Of a stretch of 64,000 nt of DNA, positions 32,629 through 44,600 are shown one piece after another. The DNA comes from Aspidiotus rigidus (Eukaryota > Arthropoda > Insecta > Hemiptera > Diaspididae), in assembly GCA_035079385.1 (NCBI GenBank), contig JAVHKY010000013.1, forward strand, positions 8,864,001 through 8,928,000. Direction: 5' to 3'. The notes below the pieces were generated by a model that saw nothing but the letters and a program-made list of their open reading frames with translations, was not told the DNA's origin and made no database searches. Each line of letters starts with the position of its first letter. Positions within the stretch are counted from its first letter, which is position 1. The translations under genes were made by a program, and so were the position numbers.

Positions 32629-33744
32629 AATTTTTGTAATGATAACATAAAGGTAAAGTTAGGACCAGTTTTATTTGTACCTAAGTTACGTCGTACATTG
32701 TTGTCTGAAGGAGATACGGAAAGCAAGGGCTTTAAAATAATAAAAGAATCAGGCAAGATAAGAATAATTAAAAAAACACTCACGCAGTCGCGTGAGTAGT
32801 ACACGACTTTTCTTCCCACAATGCAAAAAACATTGAGAGAGTCACTCCCTCTCTTTAAATTAAATACCAATGACCTGTCAATCATGTCAAACATTTGTAG
32901 AATAAACAATAAAACTCAGTTTATAAATTCTATCACTACGATGTCACATCAACAGATAACAGAGTAAAAATACCTATAATCCAATAAGGAAACCTGAATT
33001 TTGTTATAATTTAGGATAAGAATCATCTAAAACCTACAAAACGTCTCCAGAAAAACCACTCCCCCTCCCCCTGTCCAAACTGCTACGAGGCTATAACAGT
33101 TGTTTCTAATAAAAAAGAGCTCTACAATCATTTTTTCCCATACCTTATTCTTAGCATATTATTAGTCTAGTATACTGTATATTAGGATGAGTGGTTCAAT
33201 TCTTTATCACTTCCGATTTCTGGCATCTCTTAAAGCTATCTCGAGCTGCTATTCCTCTCGTGCACTCATAAATTGCCTTCACGCTATCATATCACAATTT
33301 TCTATGCACACTCCACCCCAAAATTCTTCATCTGGGAATCCAGCTACAACGAGATCCCGAAAAACTAAAAAAATCGATGTCGAAACGAAAGAAGGAACCA
33401 ATCACCCAATAGTCAACCCCTCATTGCTTCCCTCACGCTTCAACCATTCCAAACGTATTAACAAAATACCTCACTTTTCTAGCTAGAAAATTCGGTAAAA
33501 ATATATAGCACCCAAGCCCGGTTTACTCGTTAGTCTAATCTCAAATCTCACTCAAAAAAGCCAGTCCAAATTGAAAATAATCTTTCCATCTCTTTTGACA
33601 CCTCAAATCAACTATGAACCACTATTAATTATGTACCCATACATGAAAAAATGACAAATAAATCAATTATTAATTAAGAGTGAAATCACCCAGGTAGTCT
33701 CGCATCAGCACACTTGATGGAGATTAAAAAATTGTACTTAATCA
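32629..33744. other. No gene recognised inside the copia element
   Basis: Non-copia DNA between the minisatellite repeat and the LINE fragment. A 99-codon frame at 33,187-33,486 has a basic, S/T/N-rich tail (NPATTRSRKTKKIDVETKEG) and could be a scrap of a LINE ORF1, but this is a guess. It ends in an AT-rich stretch. Confidence 0.35.
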
Positions 33745-34217
33745 TTCAAACTCAAGGTTTTCACTAAAATCAGTCGAATAACAAATTAAGAAAAATAAAA
33801 CGTGAACCCACATTTTGGTCCTCATCCCAACGAAATTCAAGGCAAGAGGAAGTCATTTTAGCTCGGCTGCGAATAGGCCACACTCGTCTTACTCATACTT
33901 ATCTTCTCACTAATCTCGCTCCTCCATCATGCCCTCACTGTCTCCAAGAAAATTTATCAGTTGATCATTTTATTTTCTCATGCCCCCGTCCTGCAACCCA
34001 CTCGAACCTCCCTAAATATATCTTCCAATATCAATGCAGCACTAAACAACAACTCCGAAACCATCGACTCAACCCCAACTTATTTACGCACCACTCAATT
34101 CTACAACTTCATATAATTCACCAACAAATTCCGTTCGATCGCCACTCAATTCCACCAATACGTACCTAATTTAACCTAATTCAAGTAATGTTCTAAAATA
34201 AGATTGTAACGCCGAGC
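33745..34217 (+). pseudogene. I-type LINE C-terminus fragment inside copia
   Basis: Encodes NNKLRKIKREPTFWSSSQRN, then EEVILARLRIGHTRLTHTYL and a CPHC-x8-H knuckle (PPSCPHCLQENLSVDHFI), colinear with the other LINE tails in this window. The terminal ~35 residues have changed frame. The 3' UTR stops at GTAACGCCGAGC (34,206-34,217). At 39,350 the same words continue for about 40 more bases to the poly-A, so the LINE's last bases and tail are missing at the junction with copia RT. Confidence 0.82.
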
Positions 34218-35082
34218 GTGGATCGTAAAGAAGCTCTGAACAAAGTGAATGTTGGAAGTAAGTGGGTGTTTAAGATTAAGAATCCAGGAAAAGAGAATGA
34301 ACGTTATAAGGGACGCTTTGTGGCGTTAGGTTATATGGAAGCAAGTGAGAATGAGATTCACTATTCACCTGTTGCTAGTGCTACTACTATAAGAACCTTT
34401 TTTGCTCTAGCTCACTCACTTGGTTTAGAAATTATGCATTTAGATATATGTTCAGCGTTTCTTTACGGCGAAATTGATGCCGAAATTTAGTTAAAATTAA
34501 AAAGATCTATTTATGGATTAAAACGTTCCCCTAAGATTTGGAACTCAGTATTTGACAATTTCGTCATTGGTCAGTTAGGGTTTGAAAAATGTAAGTCGGA
34601 CTCCTGTTTATATGTTAGAACAGAAAATAATGATCAACGTACCTTGTTAATCGTCTACGTAGATGATATTTGTATCGCCGCACCTTCGCCTGTTTTGTTG
34701 AGTAAAATTTCAAAGGCTCTATCTCAAAGATTTAATTTGAAAAATTTTGGTTTTCCGACTAAGTTTGTCGGGTTAAATGTCCAACGTAATGGTAACGATC
34801 TAATCTTAAATCAGTCAGAGTTCATCAAAAATCTATTGATAAAATTTAATACACGTATAATTGTAATAGAGTGAGCCTATGCCTGCGGCAACCAATTTTT
34901 TGGAAAAATTAAATAATGATGAATCAAAGCTTGTTAATAGACCATACCGAGAACTCATAGGAAGCCTTTTATACTTAAGTAATCTTACTCGTCCCGATAT
35001 CGCATATTGTGTAAATTATCTTAAGCACCTTTGTCTATGTGTATTGTATTGTTTTTTTTTCTCTTGTGTGATTAAATTGTGA
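34218..35082 (+). pseudogene. Copia reverse transcriptase, broken
   Basis: Starts with LNKVNVGSKWVFKIKNPGKE and RYKGRFVALGYMEA, then the motif-A region LDICSAFLYGEIDAEI and a stop at 34,488. The conserved IYGLKRSPKIWN resumes at once, so about 20 residues between are deleted. Motif C is intact (LLIVYVDDICIAAP, 34,644-34,690). A stop at 34,872 and the late block RPYRELIGSLLYLSNLTRPDIAYCVNYL follow, after which the RNase H domain is absent. The N-terminal edge of RT, all of integrase and most of protease were replaced by the upstream insertions. Confidence 0.88.
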
Positions 35083-35260
35083 TGTTTCTTGTTGTGATCC
35101 AAATGTCTGATTGTAAACCATGGCCATGGTAGCGTAAGTGTGTGTGTTTGTTTTGTGTTTCGTGAGTGTTTCTTTTAAGAGGTTGTTTTTTATTGTATAT
35201 ATATATATATTATATAACCATGTAAATTTTAATTTGATGTAAATTTTATGAAAGCCTGTA

Positions 35261-35274
35261 AATCACGGGGGGAG
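35261..35274 (+). promoter_or_regulatory. Polypurine tract
   Basis: ATCACGGGGGGAG lies immediately before the 3' LTR, the expected place for priming plus-strand DNA synthesis. Confidence 0.75.
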
Positions 35275-35386
35275 TGTTGAGTTATCGTGCTTTATCAGTC
35301 TTTGTACGAGTATGTGCTTTAATCAGGGTGTCTAAATAAACGTTACAGTAAGGTAGTCATTTTACACGCTTCCACCTTTCTTCTCA
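35275..35386 (+). repeat. Copia 3' LTR (112 bp)
   Basis: Identical to the 5' LTR over its whole length and followed by the second TTAGC target-site copy at 35,387-35,391. Confidence 0.95.
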
Positions 35387-35391
35387 TTAGC

Positions 35392-37065
35392 TTGGTCAGG
35401 CGCAACTGGCGATTATTTTCAATGTTTTATTTTTCAATTCCCTCCCAAATTCCTTCCTTTCTTTCTCGTAAGGGGCTCCGTACCTCGGGAACCCAACTGA
35501 CGATCGCCGGGTACCTGTGGTGCTAGTCCGCCACTGTTCTAACTCTAATTTATCAACTTTATGAACTTGTTGATTCGGGCCAGGGCCATACCGACTCACC
35601 AGAAGAACATGTCATGGCGTAGATTCATCGGCCAAACAAGCCAAAACTATACCAAGTATGACCTGCTGCAGATTACAAGAACCATTTTGGTTACTTCATC
35701 TTCCATTCTGTGACTGGAGAACTTGTCGTATGAAAATTTGCCTGAGCAAAGTTGCTCTACGAAAATCCGGCTGAGTCGAAGAATTTTTTTCTAATATGAA
35801 TCAGTTAGCCTTACTCAGGAGAAACCACAAGGAAGTGGACTTGCACAGTCTTCAAAAAAATTCAAGTAGTTCGCCTGCGGCCTCAAGGACAGGTCGTGCA
35901 TGCAATTGAAACGATGACTGAAGAATAGGACCTTATTTTCCCACCTGGACTGGAACTTGTCTGTCCTGGACTACTTCAAAGATACGTGACATTTGACGGT
36001 GGCAACAAAGGCGGGCGAAGTCGTACGGCTCTTCGATTCCCTTTACCGCTGTAATCCAGAATCTTCCAAAAACGAACAACGCGGTCAAAGGGTGCCATCA
36101 TACATGTGGACACCGTCCACGCGATTAACGTATACCGGCTCTCCAGAGCCCTCAAACAAAGAATAGGTTTTGATGGAAGCGTGTGACACGCGCAGCAGTT
36201 GGCGGGCGTTCAACCAGCATTGAGACTGCGGCGAGGAAACGGATGTTGTCGAGAATCTGCGCGAGGTGTGGCTCACAACATCTCCTGTCATTGAATGACG
36301 CTCCTAAATTCTGGACGATGCCTTGACGCTAATATTCATTCTTGGCTCACATTTGTTCGGGGCACTGGCCTATAATGATGATGCTACTGTACAAGCAGAG
36401 AAGTAAAAGGAGACTATGTAAGCCGACCTCCTTCTAGTCTTTCAATAGGCTCACATTTAAAGAAAAAATTTCGAGTCAGCCGAGTTTTTGAGAGGCAAAT
36501 TTCCGGATGAAAATTTTCGTCAGCCAGACTTTCACTGTATCCTTTCATTCATAAACTTTATTTTAGAAGAAATGAAGTCGCAACGAATTTCAGACTATGA
36601 AGCTAAGTCCCACAACTGGATGAATTCCCATCAGGAAAACTAGATAAGAAATAATCCTCACTAAGCTCTCTACTGTAATCTCATGGTTCTACGTGCCCTT
36701 CAGGTTATAAAGTTCTACCTCCTCTTATATCGCCAATCTTGAAATTTCGTTACAGGAGCTGATCCAGAAGAGCATTCAGGAGAGGGAGTAAAACAAATCT
36801 TTGAAATCGTTCAGCTTTTTTGAGCACAAACTATTCCTCGTTTTCCTTTTTTGGGAGGTGGAAATAGTGGAAAAATAGGACTATGCGACCTCTTTATGAC
36901 ATTATTTTTCTTGAGTTTTTCTTTTTTTTTTTTTGGGGGGGGGGGAGGGTGTCTGTTGATTAATAAAAATAAATTTTCAAGAACGATTATTGATAAAATG
37001 GCGAGCTCGAGTACTTCCGTCTTGAATCATTTCACTCGCATACCTGCTTCGTCATTTGGATTTCC
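35392..37065. other. No gene recognised
   Basis: 35,540-36,400 is less AT-rich and contains coding-like but disrupted frames (for example AGEVVRLFDSLYRCNPESS on plus; LFEGSGEPVYVNRVDGVHMY on minus). These suggest an old mobile element or gene remnant, but I cannot name it. 36,922-36,946 is a T13-G12 homopolymer junction. Confidence 0.4.
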
Positions 37066-39430
37066 CTAACTAACTTTCGAAATTCACGAGGCGTATGGAA
37101 GATTTATAAAGAATAGATTAACAGCTCACCAATATGGCTTCAGAAAAGGACGAAATACTATACAACCCCTTTATGATCTCCAATCTCAAATCAACGATGT
37201 CTCCAATAACAAATCCTCCCTATACTCTATCTTCTTTGATCTCCAAGAGGCCTTTCCCCGGGTATGGAGACACCTCATCTCTACCGAACTTTACGAAATT
37301 GGTCTCCGAGGCCACCTCCCTAACATCCTACAAACTTTTCTCAACGACAGAACCCTTCTAGTAAGAATCAATAACATAACCTCCCCTCCCCTTCCGGTCC
37401 AAAATGGAGTCCCTCAAGGAGAAGTCTTCAGTGTCTTACTTTTTCTAGTAGCAATAAATGATATCACCAAATGTGTAAACCCCCTCCTCACCCAGCGTCT
37501 TTTCGCTGATGACTATAACATCACTATCCGTTCAGCAAATCCGCAAAGAGCCCACAGACTCCTACAGGATACCCTTAACTCAATCACTACATGGACATCT
37601 AAAAGAGGATTCAGATTTTCTTCCTCGAAAACCTACTCAGTCATTTTCAAAAAAAGAAATCCTATCCCCTCCTTACCTCCTCTAATTCTACAAAACTTCC
37701 AAATCCAAACTTCTCGGCTTACATTTTGACCAAAAACTTACCTGGGCCCCCCACATTAAAACCCTCAAAGCCAAATGCACACGCGCTCTAAACATATTAA
37801 AATACATATCTCACCCATCTAAAGGCTGCAACAGAAAGTTACTCCTTCTTCTACACAAAAGTCTTATTCGCTCAAAATTAGATTATGGTTCCCCGATCTA
37901 CAACACAGCAAAAAAAACCGTCCTGGCCTTACTCGACCCCATCCAGACATCTTCTCTCAGGATTGCCCTGGGAGCTTATCGCACCAGCCCCAAACTTAGC
38001 CTATGTGCAGAAGCCCCAGATCCTCCCCTTCACTTTCGAAGGCTCATCCTAACCTCCAACTTTTTATCCTCTGTAGCACAATTCCCACAACTTCCAATCT
38101 TTAACCGAATCTTTCACCACAATCACAACCAATCCTCCACCAAACATATTCGCCTTCAATTCAATCACCTGATCAACAAACCGTTCACAGCACATCCCCT
38201 ACAACCCATATACACAACCTTCCCCCCTTGGACCTTCCCTCAACCTAAAATACGCCTAGATCTCACAGAAATCCCAAAATCTGACAAACCTGGTTTTACC
38301 CAACATATCAACCAACTACTTCAAGAATACCCTGACCATTCACTTTGCCTCACCGATGGGTCGAAAACATCTACTAAAGCAGCCTACGCATACTCCATCG
38401 ACGGGGAAATATCTTCTCATCGCATCCGAAATATAGCCTCTATTTCTACAGCCGAACTGATGGCCATTTTTTCCTGCCTTTCCCACCTCTCTCAACTACC
38501 CCCAAACGGTAAATTCATTATTCTCACTGACTCACTTTCTTCACTCCACTCCCTTACAGACGCATACAACTCTAACCCTATAATCCAACGCATCTTCCTC
38601 ACACTACACACTTTAGAAACAATCAACACTCAAATCATCTTCATATGGATCCCTGGACACACCAATTTTCCCGACCACGACGCAGTTGATCAAGCTGCTA
38701 AACAAGCTACCTCCCTCAGTCAAATAACTGATAATTCACCCCTACCAACCCTAGATTACAAAAATTACTATCGTTCTCTCATCACACAATCATGGAACAC
38801 TCTTTGGGAAAATCAAACAAATAATAAACTTCTCAGTATCAAAAAAACCCGGTTCCTTGGGTATCCTCCATTCAAAACACAAGAAGAGAAGAAGTAATTC
38901 TCTCTCGTCTCAGAATTGGTCACACAAAAATTACTCACGCCCACCTCATCAGTCCCTACATCCTAACCCCTCCCTCATGTCCCCACTGTCAAAAAGACAA
39001 ATTAACAGTGGAACACTTTTTTTCATGCCCCAGACTTTTACCCCTTCGCTCTTCTTCGGATACCCCCTCTTCTCTCACCCAAGCACTCAAAAACAACCAG
39101 GACATCATTTCGAATACCCTACATTACCTAAGACAAACTGACTTTTACGCTCACATCTGAACACATACATCGACTATACCTCTACAACCTTCTACATACA
39201 CACAATGTAAACTTTTACACACCATTACCTGAAGCAGTTACACTCGACATTATATTCCATCCTCTTATCCTTCCTCACTTTCCGTTACTCTACCAACTTC
39301 CTTAAAACCTCCCTTTCTCAAGTGTTATTTATAATATTCATAACTTTTGTAACGCCGAGCCAATAGCCCTCGTGAAGCTCTAGTGCTCGTAAAAATAAAA
39401 AAAAAAAAAATAAAAAAAAAATAATAATTT
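37066..39430 (+). pseudogene. I-type LINE: RT, RNase H, zinc knuckle, 3' UTR and A-rich tail
   Basis: The longest LINE copy here, truncated inside the RT. The first frame, open to about 37,727 without ATG, encodes the RT: TAHQYGFRKGRNT, motif A as FFDLQEAFPRVW, NGVPQGEVFSVLL and motif C as LFADDYN. A frame change near 37,710 leads to an open frame to 38,897 with the thumb (LHFDQKLTWAPHIKTLK) and RNase H (SLCLTDGSKTSTKAAYAYSI, STAELMAIF, FIILTDSLSSLHSL, IFIWIPGHTNF, DAVDQAAKQ), in which the D-E-D-D residues can be placed. A second frame change near 38,855 gives LSRLRIGHTKITHAHL and the PPSCPHC knuckle to a stop at 39,158. The tail ends GTGCTCGTAAAAATA plus an A-rich run. No other stop was found, so only two small indels break it. 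Confidence 0.93.
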
Positions 39431-41409
39431 ATTTGCTGGCTGGAACTTCGTACATCCTGTCATCAACTTTATGCATTTTTCATTAAAACATTTCAACTGG
39501 TGTATACACGCAAGTAAAATCATTTTTTACAGTAATAATGATTTATGCGATCATCTTCCATTTCAAATGTCATCAGAGACGCACCTTCAACTTATGCCCA
39601 CTTCTGACGAGCTTTCTGCAATATTTACGTTCACGTATTTTCCATCCAACACCAGTTTTGTGGGAAGTTATTTTGGTTCTGAAACTCGACAGATTTTGGT
39701 ATCATAGTGATTAAATGTCCGTTCAACTTTTTATCTTACGATATCGTCTATAAAAGTGCATCTGTTATCAGTTCACAAGACTTCATCTATGCACCTTGAA
39801 CTTGGATGCAAACTCTCGAGTTCAGTCTTCATTTATAACTGCATCGCTCTGTACGCTGCATCTCAGTTTCGAGTACGCCGTGTGCGAGCAATTGAATTTT
39901 TCTTCCAAGTCGGTTTTTCATAATTATAAAGTATAGAATTTACTGTATCGTTAAATAAATAGTGACGCGCTCTTGTTCTCTAGATTTCGGCTCTTCGCTA
40001 TTGACGGTGTTTTTAAATACTTTTTTTTTTTTCTTCTTCTCTTGTAATTGTGCGCACATCCTCTTTCCATACACGTAAGTATTCTCTTCTTTTTTCCGCT
40101 ATCCCATCGACAATGTTCTTTCGGCACTCGAGTTTCTTTAATACATAATTCCTACGGTCTAATTTACGACTTTCTAGTCGATTCACGCATTCAGCTTTAC
40201 GATGGCAATTTTTACAGCCGATTTGCAGCTTTTTCTTCAGTTTCGTTCATCCGGCGTGTCGAGCGCACATTCTTCTGCCATTCGGGCCAGACGTTCGAAC
40301 GTCACAACGCAGCGCTACCGGTGTCGCGCCGACCTACCAACGCGTAAAAAAACGAAAGCGAATTTTTTTTTTATGCGCTAAATCGAAGAAATTTAAATTT
40401 AGGCGACTGCAAAAGAGGAAGCGATGGTCATTTTTTGCGTGTGCAAGCTCGTCGAGAGTGAACTTGTCATTCATTATTGTATTACGTAGGTATTCGAAAT
40501 TTTTTCGTTACAAGGTGAAAAAAATTGAACGCTGTTTGTTATTACAATTTTGTTTTCGTTTTTAAAGGAAGAAAATAATTGAATTTTTTTTTTTTTTTTT
40601 TATTTCATCACAAATGTATAAAGTTCAGGGTCGACAATTTCAATTAAGTACGCATTTTTATATTGTTACGTCTAAAAGTCATTATTATTCTTACCATATA
40701 AGTAAAAAAAGTCAGTTTCGTACGTCTTGCGTATGAAATTTACGAGATTTACGTTCGTGGACGTTCCTTCCATACAGTTTTTTTTAAAATCATTTTTCTC
40801 CTTTTCTTCCAACTAAAAAGATTGCGTAACAAGGGAAAGGGGTGAGCGGTATGATCACACGAAAACACTGATTAATATGAAATACTGGACTGGGAGCTCA
40901 TCTCAGATTTTTAATTGATTACCTCACTTCTATTTTTCGAATATTTTGTATGAGAAATGACGGGCAGTGCAAAGTGGCAGGAGACGAAAATGGGGTTAGC
41001 TGTAAACGGTCAAAAATTGTTCGATTTTTAATTGGAAAGATCTATAGCTGAAACTTGTGTCGAATTGTACAATAAGACGTACTCTATAAAAATTGATCAG
41101 TCTGTCAGACCTGACAGGTCGGATTCATGCTGAAAGTACGACATTTGGCCTTAAAATCGCCTAGTTTAAAGCTAGGATACAAGGAGAGGCCTCAAACGTA
41201 GGGATGTAAGGATGCGAATTCAGGAATTGGTAGGGAAGAGGTAGGGGAAAATTCTTCCAAGTCCCTAGGTCATGGTTATACGGTCGTACGCACGCGAATT
41301 TCGGGAAAAATGTCAGAGCAAAGACATGAAACATGTTAACGAGGAGAAAATGTAAGCACGTACGAGTAAGATAGGATTGATACGTTTTTGTATAAAATTA
41401 CGGTCATCC
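39431..41409. other. No gene recognised
   Basis: Unique-looking DNA. An ORF at 40,048-40,347 lies in a CpG-richer stretch (40,140-40,350) that could be a host exon or promoter area, but neither a convincing splice pair nor a protein motif was found. Confidence 0.4.
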
Positions 41410-41630
41410 ATAATGAAGAGGATAACGAGGATACTCAAAGGAGTGACACGAAAGAAGATGCGAAGGACCGTACGAAGATTGAAAACACGAGCGCTTTCGG
41501 CTAATCAGCCATTCTCGAAGTGTGGAAAGCAACTGAACCCAACACCAACAAGAACAAGATATATCAAAACGAAATCATGACCGAAGCGACGAGTCATCGA
41601 AATGTGAATCATTCCCGTAGACTAATTCGA

Positions 41631-42137
41631 TCAATCCTTCTCTTCAGGAATGTACCTGTTCAAAACGGTAACGATACTATTATTCTGATGACGGAGGATT
41701 TCTATTTCCTCAAGGGCCACACGCTTGAAGTAAGAGTTTCCCCTATGAAGGAGGACTTCGGACCCCTCTTTCTGATTGTGATCACTTTCCATCAAATGAC
41801 CAGTAAAGGCTGATTCCCCTACTTTGTTTTTTATCCCAGCTTTTTTGTGTTCGTCAACTCTAATTTGGAGTTGAAGGCTGGTCATCCCTATATAGATGCT
41901 AGGGCAATCTCCACAAGCCACCCTATGAACCCCTCCCCTCTCGGCCACTACGAAAAGGCTCTCAACTGTATTGAGATTATAAAAAGCTGGCCGAAAACCG
42001 AAGGGGCGGAGGATACGGCCCAACTGCGATGAAAATTTTCCCAGAAACAGGAGCCTAATCCACCGTTTCCTACCATCGTGGTGCAAATCCCGGGGGAGGG
42101 AGGTCGTGCATTTACTAGTGAGCCTCTTACGAACCAC
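41631..42137 (-). pseudogene. PLE GIY-YIG endonuclease, inverted left arm
   Basis: A 168-codon open frame. The N-terminal part is the post-RT linker (WIRLLFLGKFSSQLGRILRP), then the GIY-YIG type block VHRVACGDCPSIYIGMTS, R-x(2)-EH as RVDEH, and the tail ALEEIEILRHQNNSIVTVLN. It is uninterrupted in this arm, whereas the other arm has a stop after YIGTTSR. A CGDC pair before YIG fits the zinc-binding cysteines often found near PLE endonucleases. Confidence 0.88.
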
Positions 42138-42139
42138 GC

Positions 42140-44600
42140 TTGCCGCACTTTTGAGCTTAAGTTAAGGAATAGGAAGAATCATAAACTTGTATCCCTCCTC
42201 AATTCTAAAGCTTTGGCTAGTGAAAAAGATCGTATTGGTGATGGTACCATTCAGCAATTTCAGCAACGTATCATAAATTATAGTGGAACCGAATTCAATG
42301 GTCCCTCCTCGAGAAGGGTCTGAAGTTTGGGTTACCCTCTCTTGAAAATCTGAAGACATTGGCCAACATTGTAGCTAATCTCAAAGTAAAAATCGGCCCT
42401 GGTGTTAATATCCAAGAAAAATGCGCCGAAATAGTCCGTAACACTGCTAGGAGTGAATTGATTAAAGGCCTGAAGAGGAAGATTAGGGAGGCTGGGTTAA
42501 TTATCACGAAAACTGACAAAGGGAATGCCGTGGTGGTCATGGAGAAGTCTTCCTACATTTCCAAAGTCCACGATGTGCTCAACCAATGCAGAGCTCAGGA
42601 GAATGCCCAGTTCAACTTTCCTGATTTTGTAAAAGAGGTTAGGTTTCTCGTTAACAATAGTACGTTCATCATCAAGAAACCTGTAACCAAAAAAGCCATT
42701 TTGGAACCTAACTCTGTTCCTCCCCTCCTTTACGGGCTACCTAAAATTCATGAGGAAGGAGTACCTATGCGACCCGTGGTCTCATTCTTCGCCTCCCCGA
42801 CCTACTCCCCTGCAAAATTTCTCGATCGCTGGTTTAAATCTAGTGTGGAGTTCGAGTCTCCCCATTCTGTATTGAATTCGTGTACCCTCGCCAACAATCT
42901 GAAGGATGTTTCCCTCCCTCTGAGTTCAACTTTATGTTCCTTCGATGTGGTAGGGCTATTTCTCAACATCCCAAAGGCTGTTACTATGCAGCGGATGGGC
43001 GAGTTACTTGTAAAATCTGGTGTCCCTCATGAGGAAATGTCCAATTGAGGGTCTCTTAGTTCCCGAACTTTTGTAAATTTAATGGTAAATTCTACGAGTT
43101 CCCTGAAGAAATGGGGATCCCTGGATCTCCCCGGCTTCTCTTATTTCAGAAGTCTTTATGTCTAAATTTGAGGGCGACCTGTTCTCTTCACGCCGAGTGT
43201 TTGTGAGTCGTAAACACTATTGGCAAAGGTACGTTGACGACGTTATGTGTGCGTGGACCGGTCCAACAAAACTCCTTGACGAGTTTCTTGATTTTTTAAA
43301 CAGCCTTTATAATAATAATAATAATAGCCTATCTTACGCCAATTTGGCCAAAGGCCTCGCAACCAACGTTATTACGTTATTATGGTGCGGTTTTACAGGT
43401 CTACACTTCCCACGGTGACCAAGTCCGGCTTGGGAAGGTGACGAAATCAAGCGCTATTATTACTACAAAATTCGTTTCACATTTATTTTCCGTGCACGTG
43501 TATGCTTGAGATAGGGGATGTTGGTTTAGCCGGTTAACCGCGTCTTCACAACGCTGAACCAGTTCCACAACTTTCCCGTCTCGCGCATAAGCCCGTTCGA
43601 ACGTTTAGATACTGCCGGTAATCTTCACTCCCAGATTAACCGACTCGTTGTTGATACGGGTTGATCAGCTCAGTGACGTTAACAGATAACACGATGGTAG
43701 AAGTGAATGTTCGTGAATTAACCTGTTACTGTTAACGTTTACTCGTAGCTGGTATCGACCCGCGGACCTTCGGAATACGAGGCTGTGATCTTACCACTAC
43801 GCCACTGAGCCGCTTAAACAGCCTTTACCCTTCCATAAAATTTACACTGGAAGTTGGTGGCTCCGTTATAAACTTTTTAGACTTGTCTATTTCCTTCACT
43901 CACGGCGTCCACCAATTTGGTATAATTTATAGAAAAATATCTCGACCGAAATTACCGTCCACGGGTCGTCATTCGCTCATGTTGCCCAAAAAATTGCTAC
44001 TTTCAATAGCCTGATACATCGCTTGATTTATATCCCATTGAGTCAAGCCCATTTCCGCTATAAAGCACCTGGCTAGAATCAATCAGGTTAGGGTCAATGT
44101 TGACCTTATGGTTCGTAGGAGGATCACAAGGAAATACCTTGACTCTACGACCTCCCTCTCCCGGGATTTGCACCATCATGGTAGGAAACGGTGGATTAGG
44201 CTCCTGTTTCTGGGAAAGTTTTCATCGCAGTTGGGCCGTATCATCCGCCCCTTCGGTTTTCGGCCAGCTTTTCATTCTCTCAATGCAGTTGAGAGCCTTT
44301 TCGTAGTGGCCGAGAGGGGAAGGGTTTATAGGGTGGTTTGTGGAGATTGCCCTAGCTTCTATATAGGGACGACCAGCCGTTAACTCCAAATTAGAGTTGA
44401 CGAACACAAAAAAGCTTGGATGAAAAAAAGTAGGGAGTCAGCCTTTGGTGATCATTTGATCGAAAGTGGACACAATCTGAAAGAAGGGTCAGATGTCCTC
44501 CTTCATAGGGAAAACTCATACTTCAAACGTCTGGCCCAGATTGATCGAATTAGTCTACGGGAATAATTCACATTTCGATGACTCGTAGCTTCGGTCATGA
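42140..44600 (+). pseudogene. PLE reverse transcriptase and GIY-YIG endonuclease
   Basis: The N-terminal region (FELKLRNRKNHKLVSLL) continues after a frame change into the frame 42,359-43,048: LIITKTDKGNAVVVMEK, YGLPKIHEEGVPMRPVVSF, and motif A as LCSFDVVGLFLNIPKAVTM. After further frame changes come an EMGIPGSPRLLL block (motif B region) and motif C as YWQRYVDDVMCAW (43,218-43,256). Beyond the SINE the frame resumes (YPSIKFTLEVGGSVINFLDL, then the linker SSQLGRIIRPFGF and YRVVCGDCPSFYIGTTS). Stops at 43,046 and in the endonuclease, plus at least three frameshifts, show it is inactive. Confidence 0.9.
43310..43813 (-). mobile_element. tRNA-derived SINE, 504 bp, inserted in the PLE
   Basis: Read on the minus strand it starts GCGGCTCAGTGGCGTAGTGG. 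A pol III A box (TGGCGTAGTGG, 43,804-43,794) fits the consensus fully. A B box (GGGTCGATACC, 43,761-43,751) fits at 10 of 11 positions, 33 bases apart. The body follows and the element ends in a (TTA)n tail (43,310-43,326). A perfect 14-bp target duplication TTAAACAGCCTTTA lies at 43,296-43,309 and 43,814-43,827, as expected for LINE-driven target-primed insertion. No ORF. At 504 bp it is long for a SINE. Confidence 0.92.

Larger units (their letters stand above)
29462..35386 (+). mobile_element. Copia LTR retrotransposon, 5.9 kb, recently inserted but internally chimeric
   Basis: Two 112-bp LTRs (29,462-29,573; 35,275-35,386) are identical by eye over their full length, start TGTTGAG and end TTCTCA. 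The target duplication TTAGC flanks the element at 29,457-29,461 and 35,387-35,391. A tRNA-iMet-like primer site and a polypurine tract lie in the expected places. gag is open; protease starts; integrase is absent and replaced by a minisatellite repeat and a LINE fragment (30,930-34,217); the RT is broken; RNase H is mostly missing. It needs proteins from another copia element to move. LTR identity indicates a young insertion or recent LTR gene conversion. Confidence 0.92.

Noticed and set aside
43748..43813. Functional tRNA gene
   Set aside because: The cloverleaf-like head has good A and B boxes but sits in a 504-bp unit with a (TTA)n tail and target duplication, so it is the head of a SINE.
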